Below, in pieces: positions 9,896 to 16,730 of a stretch of DNA of 64,000 nucleotides. The notes under the pieces were generated by a model that was given only the letters and a program-made list of their open reading frames with translations, was not told where the DNA came from and did no database searches. The translations under genes and the position numbers were made by a program. Source of the stretch: CAMWXW01 sp051650105 (GTDB taxonomy: Bacteria > Desulfobacterota > Desulfovibrionia > Desulfovibrionales > Desulfovibrionaceae); assembly GCA_051650105.1 (NCBI GenBank), contig JBOFIJ010000003.1, forward strand, positions 54,513 to 118,512, in the 5' to 3' direction. Positions within the stretch are counted from its first letter, which is position 1; each line of letters starts with the position of its first letter.

Positions 9896-10423
9896 ATGGA
9901 AACAAATAAAGATATAATAGAAGTTCAGAGTCGTTTTGGTAATTGTACAATAAAAAAAGAAGAGTGCATTTCTTTTCCAGAAGGATTAATAGGGCTTCCA
10001 AAAATAGGAGATTGTGCCTTATTATATATAGGCAAAGACGTACCATTCCTATTGTTACAATCAATAGCAGATAAAAAAACAAGTTTTTTATTAACAAATC
10101 CTTTATTATTTATGGAAGAATATGAATTAACACTTAGTAAAACAGATAAGGATATCTTGAAAGTAAATGATGAAAGTGAAGTAACATTATTAACTATTCT
10201 TACTGTTCCAGAAGGGTATCCAGAATCTAGTAATATATTTTTATTGGCTCCAATAGTAATAAATTTACAAGAAAGAGTGGGTATGCAGGTTGTGAACCCT
10301 GTTTATGAGGGCAAGGAAGCTACATTAACAGTCTCTAGCAATACAGCTTCTGCGGAAGATGTTACAGATTTACATGAAGTTGATTATCAGAGTATTCTAT
10401 TAAGTGCAAATAGCCAGCAATAA
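9896..10423 (+). CDS. fliW: Flagellar assembly factor FliW
   Basis: 175 residues with the FliW hallmarks: IEVQSRFGNCTIKKEECISFPEGLIGLP near the start (positions about 7-36), an FLLLQSIADK segment and FLLAPIVINLQERVGMQVV. FliW binds both flagellin and the RNA-binding regulator CsrA. Free flagellin titrates FliW, which in turn relieves or imposes CsrA repression of flagellin translation. In relatives csrA sits next to fliW, but here there is no csrA on either side. The C-terminal 30 residues, rich in Ser/Ala/Asp, extend beyond the usual family length. It is the last gene of the flagellar operon and is followed by two hairpins. Confidence 0.93.
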   Translation: METNKDIIEVQSRFGNCTIKKEECISFPEGLIGLPKIGDCALLYIGKDVPFLLLQSIADKKTSFLLTNPLLFMEEYELTLSKTDKDILKVNDESEVTLLTILTVPEGYPESSNIFLLAPIVINLQERVGMQVVNPVYEGKEATLTVSSNTASAEDVTDLHEVDYQSILLSANSQQ

Positions 10424-10428
10424 TAACA

Positions 10429-10453
10429 ATGTTGTAATGGGGGAGTACAACAT
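10429..10453 (+). terminator. Hairpin just after fliW
   Basis: A perfect 8-bp inverted repeat, ATGTTGTA and TACAACAT, encloses the loop ATGGGGGAG. A second weaker repeat (ATAACA/TGTTAT) and a T-rich stretch follow up to about 10480. Together they could end the flagellar transcript. The exposed GGGGGA in the loop also resembles the GGA-in-loop signals bound by CsrA. Confidence 0.4.
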
Positions 10454-10671
10454 AACATGCGGTATTGTTATATTTTCTTTATTAAAAAGAACTATCTGCA
10501 TTGCTATTGGAAAGTAGGAAGACGTTTTTTTATTATCACTTAGGAAGTCTTTATGTGGTATAAATATATACAGTTATTGTGAAAACTGTGAGAATAGTTT
10601 TCTTTTATTGCTTATTGTATAGAAGGCCGTGTTTTGTGGGGTGAACAGTAATTGTTATAGTATGAAAGAGC

Positions 10672-10698
10672 GACTACAATAAGGTTCGTGGTCTTTTT
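10672..10698 (+). terminator. Weak hairpin with T run between convergent genes
   Basis: GACTAC pairs with GTGGTC (one G-T pair), followed at once by TTTTT. It lies between the rightward flagellar operon and the leftward MerR-type gene, so it could serve either side. The stem is short and the call is tentative. Confidence 0.35.
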
Positions 10699-10721
10699 AT
10701 ACTAAAGAAGAATAGGAGCTC

Positions 10722-11504
10722 TTATAAAGAGTGAATGAAATCTGCAAAATCTTCAAGCGAGGTCTTAATAGCATTAATAGAAAATTTTTGTAAAAGAAGA
10801 AATTCTCTTTTCTCAGTGCTAAGAGGTGTTAAAGAAATAATAAAATCTTTTCTTTCTTGTCCGCCTGATGGCTGAGAGAAAAGTATTTGTATAGTATTTC
10901 CATTTTTTAGTGTTTGAGCAGTGTAATGATGAGGATGCTTAAAACGGTGTGTTAACAAAGCGATAAAGTCTTCTAAAACAAAGTGAGGTAGATTGGTTCC
11001 GGTAATACTAACAAGAGTGTTATCTTGAGCTTGAATAACAATAGGAATAGAGAGGATTTCATCTGGTATTTCAAACATTTTAACAGACGAAGAGGGAAGA
11101 AGATTTGTTTCTTGAAATAGAGAGCTTTCTAACTTGCCAAGCCGCCGTGCAATATCTTTTTGTTGTTGTAGTAAAGACATAACCCCCTGTGCAATAGAGT
11201 TCAAAGCGAGATGAAGATCAGAATTATTTTTCTGATTCGCATTTTTCGTTTTTTTCTCTCTAGCAGAGACCCAAGAGAATTCTTTTGCTAGTCTATGATG
11301 TATTTCTGGAACAGCCATACCATCTTCGAAATATTCCTTAATTTTTTTACAAACAGCGAGAGAATCTTTTGTAAAATGTATAGGTTTTCCAGTGCTAGAT
11401 ATTGGAATACAGTTGGGGAATTTTCTTCTATAACTTTTAATAGTTGTTACAGAAACGCCAAGTAATTTAGACAAATCAATATGAGTATATAATTCTTCTT
11501 TCAT
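10722..11504 (-). CDS. MerR-type DNA-binding regulator
   Basis: 260 residues. The N-terminal 75 residues form a winged-helix MerR-like domain: YTHIDLSKLLGVSVTTIKSY is the helix-turn-helix, and IKEYFEDGMAVPEIHHRLAK is the second helical pair. Residues 95-130 are helical and glutamine-rich (LLQQQKDIARRLGKLESSLF), probably a dimerisation coil. The C-terminal part (150-260) is an unassigned sensor-like or adaptor domain without conserved cysteines, so it is not a metal sensor. In Desulfovibrio, MerR-like proteins of this build are common next to motility genes, but the target here is unknown. It is transcribed alone, between the flagellar operon and the type III secretion block. Confidence 0.7.
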   Translation of the reverse strand: MKEELYTHIDLSKLLGVSVTTIKSYRRKFPNCIPISSTGKPIHFTKDSLAVCKKIKEYFEDGMAVPEIHHRLAKEFSWVSAREKKTKNANQKNNSDLHLALNSIAQGVMSLLQQQKDIARRLGKLESSLFQETNLLPSSSVKMFEIPDEILSIPIVIQAQDNTLVSITGTNLPHFVLEDFIALLTHRFKHPHHYTAQTLKNGNTIQILFSQPSGGQERKDFIISLTPLSTEKREFLLLQKFSINAIKTSLEDFADFIHSL

Positions 11505-11709
11505 GTACTATTGTTAACCTATTACAAAAAATAAGGACGTATAAGCTCAGAAAAGCATGGTGTAAAAGAAGCATCATCCTTGGTGGCATTGTATCTTGTC
11601 TTTGGAAATCTTGCAAGTCTTTGAGTATAAATTTTTGTAAGTATAGTTGTCGATAACTTATAATATTCTTCTCAGCGTTGTTAAGAAAGAAGAAAAAATA
11701 TATGAAAAA

Positions 11710-11725
11710 TGGTTCAGAATTTGCT
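11710..11725 (+). promoter_or_regulatory. Sigma-54-like promoter upstream of sctT
   Basis: TGGTTCAGAATTTGCT carries GG at 11711-11712 and GC at 11723-11724, ten bases apart, with the TTGCT half intact and a weaker first half (TGGTTC instead of TGGCAC). It lies 41 bases before the sctT ATG, where a promoter is needed because the upstream gene points the other way. Confidence 0.5.
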
Positions 11726-11765
11726 AGAAATAGGTGGATGAAGAGTATTTTGACAAGGTAATATT

Positions 11766-12602
11766 ATGGATTTAGACACAAGTAATTATTTAACTTTACT
11801 TGATTTTATCATACAAGAATTTTTTATTTTTATGCTATGTATGGCAAGAATTGGTGCATTTGTTAATTTCTTCCCAGTAACAAGTGGTCAAGCATTAACG
11901 GGGTTATGGATAACAAGAACGGTATTTGTTATGGGATTATCTCTATTTATTTATCCGACAGTTAGTGCACAAATAACAACAGTTGCAACATCATTCAGCG
12001 TTTCTTTTGCAATATTAACGTTAAAGGAAATTATAATAGGATATATGATAGCATATTTATTTGCTCCGATAATATGGGTAGCCGATGGGATAGGCGGTTT
12101 TATCGATGGCCAAAGAGGAACAGGTCAGGAGAATAATACAGATCTTTTTACAGACGAACAAACGACACCATTAGGTACAGGAATAATTCAAACTGTTATA
12201 GTATTAATAATGGTATCAGGAGCATTAGTGAGCTATCTTGGTTTTGTTTTTGAGAGTTATATATTTTGGCCACCGCACACATTTTTTCCAGATTTCTCAA
12301 ATAAAGAATTATTGGGGCTTTTTATATCCAGATTGGCAATAACGGTGGAGATGGTTCTTTTATTAGCTTCACCGGTAGTAATAGCTACGTTTCTGGCAGA
12401 TTGGTCTTTAGGTTTAATGAATCAATTTGCGCAACAGCTAAACGTGTATGTATTGGCGCCACCAGTAAAAAGTGCAGTAGCACTCTTGCTATTGGTATTG
12501 TATGGAGGTGTTCTCTTTTCTCTTATTTATTCATCGGTAGCGAATACTCCCGTATTTATTGAAGAAATACGTGGTGTGTTTGGTAAAGGAATTTCCTTAT
12601 AG
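11766..12602 (+). CDS. sctT: Type III secretion export-apparatus protein SctT
   Basis: 278 residues, an integral inner-membrane protein with about six hydrophobic spans. SctT (YscT/SpaR; FliR in flagella) is part of the helical export gate of type III secretion systems. The non-flagellar type is supported by the central DGQRGTGQENNTDLFTDEQT segment followed by TPLGT, and by LMNQFAQQLNVYVLAPPVKS, which parallels the YscT segment ending in LNVFVLAMPIKS. These are features of SctT rather than FliR. The ATG at 11766 follows a weak AAGG. A degenerate copy of the last quarter of this gene lies just downstream, and sctU follows 420 bases later. Confidence 0.9.
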   Translation: MDLDTSNYLTLLDFIIQEFFIFMLCMARIGAFVNFFPVTSGQALTGLWITRTVFVMGLSLFIYPTVSAQITTVATSFSVSFAILTLKEIIIGYMIAYLFAPIIWVADGIGGFIDGQRGTGQENNTDLFTDEQTTPLGTGIIQTVIVLIMVSGALVSYLGFVFESYIFWPPHTFFPDFSNKELLGLFISRLAITVEMVLLLASPVVIATFLADWSLGLMNQFAQQLNVYVLAPPVKSAVALLLLVLYGGVLFSLIYSSVANTPVFIEEIRGVFGKGISL

Positions 12603-12617
12603 TGAATATTAAGAACG

Positions 12618-12750
12618 GATTGATTTTTAGGCTCAATGAATCAATTTGTGCAACAGGTAAACGCGTATGTATTGACTCCACCAATAAAAAGTGAAGTAGC
12701 ACTCTTATTATTAGTATTCTGTGGTGGTGTTTTATTTTCTGGTATAAATA
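12618..12750 (+). repeat. Degenerate tandem copy of the sctT 3' region
   Basis: Bases 12618-12750 align without gaps to 12399-12531 inside sctT, at roughly 80 per cent identity by eye. For example, ATGAATCAATTTGTGCAACA in the copy matches ATGAATCAATTTGCGCAACA in the gene. The copy would code for LMNQFVQQVNAYVLTPPIKS-like residues but has no start, and it stops soon afterwards. It is a partial tandem duplication that has since decayed, not a gene. Confidence 0.85.
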
Positions 12751-12963
12751 ATAGGTGTTATATTTTTTAGTACAGGGGTGTGTCAGTCTGTTTGTTTTTC
12801 TAGTAATGGAACGTGTCTGTTGTTGCAGGGCATGTTTTTTGTGTAATATTTTTATGTAATAATATTTGGTGTTATTTATAAGCAGTAATAAGAATACTGT
12901 TGTATTACTGTTTTATTGTATTAGAATATGGCCATTTTTTGTTAAGAGGACTATTCTTTTCCT

Positions 12964-12979
12964 TGGCAAAAAAATTGCT
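12964..12979 (+). promoter_or_regulatory. Sigma-54-type promoter upstream of sctU
   Basis: TGGCAAAAAAATTGCT has GG at 12965-12966 and GC at 12977-12978 with ten bases between and fits the RpoN -24/-12 consensus well. The sctU ATG lies 44 bases downstream. It would give the sctU-sctW-tyeA genes their own start, independent of sctT. Confidence 0.7.
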
Positions 12980-13022
12980 TTACAATTAGGGTATGTAGTA
13001 ATAATGCAAGAAGGTACTTTGT

Positions 13023-14090
13023 ATGGCCGATGATTCAGGTGGAGAAAAAACAGAACAGCCAACAGAGAAAAAATTACGTGATGCTAGAGAAAAAGGCCAA
13101 GTAGCTATAAGCCAGGATGTAACAGCAACAGCGAGTATAACAGCTGCCTTTGCTTCAATATATTTTTTGTGGGATTATATACGTCATTCTCTTCAAGAGT
13201 TATTTAGCATCAGTATAGAATCGATAACGTTGCCGTTTTTAGATGGACTAAATATGATGTTGTATACAGCAATGGAAAAAATGATAATGATTATCTTGCC
13301 CATCTTGTTATCTGTAATGGTTGCGGTGATGGCTGCAGTATTTGCACAAATAGGATTATTGTTTTCTTTAGAAAGTGTCACTCCAAGTTTCGATAAAATA
13401 AATCCAAAACAATATTTTAAAAAGGTATTTTCAAAGAAAGGATTAGTAGACCTTGTAAAAACATTTGTGAAGGTAGCAGTACTAGGTACACTATTATATT
13501 TAGTAACAGTAAATAATATTCCTTTGCTATTGGAGGCTCCTTTACTTGGGAGAGAGGGTGTTTTATATATTCTCGGAGAGATGCTTTTTCCTTTAGTTCT
13601 TTTCACAATAGGTGCATTTTCGGTAATAGCGGTATTGGATTTTATAGTACAAAAGAGTATGCATACAAAAGAGCTTATGATGTCTTTAGATGAAATAAAA
13701 CGAGAATTTAAAGAAAGTGAAGGGAGTCCAGAAATAAAGGGTCAAAGAAAACAAATACATCAAGAGATGGCGATGTCTGATGCGACAGAAAAAGTAAAAA
13801 AATCTAATGTTCTTATAACGAATCCAACACATTTAGCTATAGCATTATACTATAAGCAAGGGAAAACAGATCTTCCAATAGTGCTTTCAATAGGAGAAGA
13901 TTTTGTTGCACTGCGTATGAAACAGATTGCAGAGGAATATGGTGTTCCAATAATGCAAAATGTTCCACTAGCAAGAGGTCTTTTTGTGGAGGGAAAAGTA
14001 AACCAATATATTCCCTCAGAATTTATAGAGCCTGTGGCAGAAGTTATTAGATGGGTACAGGATTTAGATCGCGCAAAACATTCGTACTAA
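13023..14090 (+). CDS. sctU: Type III secretion switch protein SctU
   Basis: 355 residues. SctU (YscU/SpaS; FlhB in flagella) sits in the inner membrane and switches the export apparatus from early to later substrates after cutting itself at an NPTH site. That site is visible at residues 267-270 (TNPTHLAIAL). The N-terminus GGEKTEQPTEKKLRDAREKG is the family signature; four hydrophobic spans follow, then a cytoplasmic linker DEIKREFKESEGSPEIKGQR. The C-terminal half (VPLARGLF, IRWVQDLDRAKHSY) resembles YscU rather than FlhB. The ATG follows AAGGTA and lies behind a sigma-54-type element. The gatekeeper gene starts 21 bases after the stop. Confidence 0.92.
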   Translation: MADDSGGEKTEQPTEKKLRDAREKGQVAISQDVTATASITAAFASIYFLWDYIRHSLQELFSISIESITLPFLDGLNMMLYTAMEKMIMIILPILLSVMVAVMAAVFAQIGLLFSLESVTPSFDKINPKQYFKKVFSKKGLVDLVKTFVKVAVLGTLLYLVTVNNIPLLLEAPLLGREGVLYILGEMLFPLVLFTIGAFSVIAVLDFIVQKSMHTKELMMSLDEIKREFKESEGSPEIKGQRKQIHQEMAMSDATEKVKKSNVLITNPTHLAIALYYKQGKTDLPIVLSIGEDFVALRMKQIAEEYGVPIMQNVPLARGLFVEGKVNQYIPSEFIEPVAEVIRWVQDLDRAKHSY

Positions 14091-14111
14091 AATATATGGA
14101 AAGATAACAAT

Positions 14112-15002
14112 ATGAATCCTATAAATACTAACACGGTTGGAATACGAACACAAACACAAGATGTGGCACAAAGTTCACAAGCAGATTCTACAAATGATGC
14201 TGGGGAGGCTCAGAAAAAAGGTAAAATTTTATCTGGAGCACAAAGTCAACAGGTAAGTTCGTCTGCCTCATTTAGTAAGCAAGATGCGAGTGATGTTGCG
14301 CGTTCTGGTGGGGCTGGTCGTTTGCGTACAAGTAAAAGAAGTAAAGATAAAGATGCTAAAAATATTCTTAAATCTATGTCTAAAAATAAACAAGAAGCTG
14401 CTGATTCTGTACTGGCAGAGCTAAAGGAAGCGTTGTCTAATGGAGAAGAAGAGTTTACGAATACGGGGGGTGGTGCAAAACAGATGGATGACTTAGTGCA
14501 GGAATTTCTTCTTGGTTCAGACTTTGATATTGCAGAACAAGTTAGTCTCTTGGAAGTGGTTAAAGAGGGTATTTCTTCAGATGGTATTAAAGAAGCACTA
14601 GAGAATAAAATAGAAGAGTTATTAGATTCCTCTTTGACAGCAAAAATTTCTTTAGCGACATCAAATCTCTTACGCGGTATAGATAGAACAGCTTTTGTAA
14701 CAGGAACTTCATTAAGAGAAGATATTAATACGATGTTATCTTATGATAATCAGGGAGAATTTTTAACAGCATTAGAGAATAAATATGGTACTGAGAAGAT
14801 GACAAATGAATTTCCAGCAATATGTAGTCAATTACATTCCATATTTAGTGTTGCAATGAGTTCTCTTAGTTCTTGTAGTATTCCAGAAAAAGGACAACTA
14901 TTTTCTGCTCTTACAAAAGTGAGTTCTTTACAACAAATATCACATATTTATGGTAAAGCGGCAGAATTGGTTGCAAGCGCTACTAAGCGTCATTCGGTAT
15001 AG
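14112..15002 (+). CDS. sctW: Putative type III secretion gatekeeper (SctW/YopN-like)
   Basis: 296 residues. SctW proteins plug or control the secretion gate until host contact and set the order in which translocators and effectors leave. The first 95 residues are Ser/Gln/Lys-rich and unstructured, as in a type III secretion signal and chaperone-binding region. Residues 100-295 are predicted helical and fit a HrpJ-like domain (VLAELKEALSNGEEEF, DDLVQEFLLGSDFDIAEQV, ATSNLLRGIDRTAF). The length is close to that of YopN, and the next gene encodes a TyeA-sized protein, the usual partner. The position directly after sctU supports the call. Sequence similarity within this family is weak, so it rests on size, pattern and context. 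Confidence 0.65.
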   Translation: MNPINTNTVGIRTQTQDVAQSSQADSTNDAGEAQKKGKILSGAQSQQVSSSASFSKQDASDVARSGGAGRLRTSKRSKDKDAKNILKSMSKNKQEAADSVLAELKEALSNGEEEFTNTGGGAKQMDDLVQEFLLGSDFDIAEQVSLLEVVKEGISSDGIKEALENKIEELLDSSLTAKISLATSNLLRGIDRTAFVTGTSLREDINTMLSYDNQGEFLTALENKYGTEKMTNEFPAICSQLHSIFSVAMSSLSSCSIPEKGQLFSALTKVSSLQQISHIYGKAAELVASATKRHSV

Positions 15003-15021
15003 GCTGTATAGGAGTGGAAAA

Positions 15022-15303
15022 ATGGAAAATGTATTTTGTATGCCGACGGCAGTGGATATATTACGGGGAATATTAGCTGTAAAAGATAGTCCAGTTATAA
15101 ATAAAAATACAGTGGAAGAGGCTTTTCCCTTTTTACAAACACGATATGGAAGTGTTATTGGTATGTTAGGAAGTGGTCTTATACGTATTATTCAAGAAGA
15201 GATGCCATATCAAATGTTTGAGAGCATAGATAAAAAGGAATTATTGGTAAAAGCCATAGGAGAGATAGTGGAAGAAGCAGAAATAATAGCAGATCAATCA
15301 TAA
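15022..15303 (+). CDS. TyeA-like small type III secretion protein
   Basis: 93 residues, starting at the ATG at 15022 with AGGAG eight bases upstream; the frame is open further 5' but that part lies inside the preceding gene. The pattern of a short helical protein with VGMLGSGL-like helix, RIIQEEMPYQMFESIDKKEL and an acidic tail (GEIVEEAEIIADQ) resembles TyeA, which binds the C-terminus of YopN and helps to control secretion. In some species the two are fused; here they are separate and 19 bases apart. No other function is suggested by the sequence. It closes the visible type III block. Confidence 0.5.
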   Translation: MENVFCMPTAVDILRGILAVKDSPVINKNTVEEAFPFLQTRYGSVIGMLGSGLIRIIQEEMPYQMFESIDKKELLVKAIGEIVEEAEIIADQS

Positions 15304-15543
15304 GGCTGTATTTATATTAATATAAGTAGATTTATTGTATATAAGAAAGAGGAGAATATATACTATTTCTACCTATAGTTATTGTGTAGAAGAATATATA
15401 TGAAAATTGATGTATTTGTTATAACAGGTAGAGAGAGTGTTGTATAATAAAATATTCTCTTATTTTCTATGTAACAGTCGTTTTTAGTAGTACTACAAAA
15501 ATAAATACAATGCCTTTATTATATTTAGCAGTGTTGTAATGCT

Positions 15544-16602
15544 CTATGAGTGAAAGACTCGTGTATTTTTTCCAAGGAGACAAAGAACTTCATATGGTAT
15601 GGTGTCCCACATTTTTGCAAGAGCAGTTGCATCAAGACCTAATGAAGGGTGCATAAGAAAAACAAGTGTATTTTTGGTAACATTTTCTATGTGTGTAATG
15701 TCTACCAATGTACTTTGCATACAAATGCTACCAAGAATGGGGGCAAAGTGTCCATTAATAAGAACCATTCCTTTTGATATAAGCCTTTTATAGGCATCGG
15801 CGTATCCTGCTGCGATAATGGCAATATTCATATCGTGAGGAGCAATAAACGTATTATTGTAACTTAAATAAGAACCTTTCTTAACCGTTTTATACTGTAA
15901 TATACGTGTTTGTACTTGCATGGCGGGTTCTAGGGTTATGTTGTTATTGTATTCCGAATATCCATAAAGGATAAGGCCACATCGTACTATATCAAAGTGA
16001 CAATCGCGATATTTTCTTGTAGCAGTGGAGTTACTCAATGAAAAAAGTATATTAGGGTAGTATGTTGTAATAATTTCTTTTGCATAGAGAAATTCTTGTA
16101 ATTGCTTTTTAGTATAAAGAGTGTCCTCAGCAAAGGAAAGATGTGAAATGAGATATTCTATACGAAGAGATTTCTTTTTTGCAAAGAGCATGGTTTCTTG
16201 AAGAGTATCTGTAGAAAAACCAAGTCTGCCCATGCCAGTATCGTATTTTATAGCAATAGGTAGTGGAAAAGATGTAAGGAGAAGGAGGTCGTCTTTATGA
16301 CAACATATTGGGATAATATTGTATTCTATGCAGAGTTCTTTTTCTTTTTCGGAGTGTATTCCAAGAAGAGCGATAATATTCTTTTTAATTCCTTGGGATC
16401 GCAGTGTAGCACCTTCTTGAACACTTCCCACAAAAAAGAATGAGCAGCCTACATCTTCCAAAACACGAGAAGACTGTATAAGACCGTGCCCATAGGCATC
16501 GGCTTTCACAACAGCGCCAACAAGAGCATCTGTTTGTTGTGCCGTAGCTAGGAAGTTATGTGCGATAGCGTTAAGTGAAATATGGCATATGGTATAAGAC
16601 AT
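15544..16602 (-). CDS. alr: Alanine racemase
   Basis: 352 residues. Interconverts L- and D-alanine in the cytoplasm to supply D-Ala for peptidoglycan. The pyridoxal phosphate lysine is Lys33 in VVKADAYGHGL, and the second catalytic base lies in SYNNTFIAPHDMN, matching the family's YxxxFxA pattern. The remaining TIM-barrel signatures (KYDTGMGRLGF, RCGLILYGYS) and the substrate loop (GSICMQSTLVDI) are present. The ATG at 16602 has AGAGG seven bases upstream. It is transcribed leftward and alone, back to back with lptD, from which it is separated by about 130 bases. Confidence 0.95.
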   Translation of the reverse strand: MSYTICHISLNAIAHNFLATAQQTDALVGAVVKADAYGHGLIQSSRVLEDVGCSFFFVGSVQEGATLRSQGIKKNIIALLGIHSEKEKELCIEYNIIPICCHKDDLLLLTSFPLPIAIKYDTGMGRLGFSTDTLQETMLFAKKKSLRIEYLISHLSFAEDTLYTKKQLQEFLYAKEIITTYYPNILFSLSNSTATRKYRDCHFDIVRCGLILYGYSEYNNNITLEPAMQVQTRILQYKTVKKGSYLSYNNTFIAPHDMNIAIIAAGYADAYKRLISKGMVLINGHFAPILGSICMQSTLVDITHIENVTKNTLVFLMHPSLGLDATALAKMWDTIPYEVLCLLGKNTRVFHS

Positions 16603-16730
16603 AATATACCTCTATACTGGAAAAATATAGTTAGACTCGAAAGTATATATAAATATATAGAAATTTGCAAAATAAAAGTGTATACTTATTGGTAAAATAG
16701 AGATTAGACTGAAATAATAGCGGTTAACTA

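Noticed and set aside
11766..14090. FliR and FlhB of the flagellar export apparatus
   Set aside because: The flagellar genes lie nearby, but the motifs DGQRGTGQ, LNVYVLAPPVKS and the C-terminal half of the second protein match YscT and YscU rather than FliR and FlhB, and a YopN/TyeA-like pair follows.
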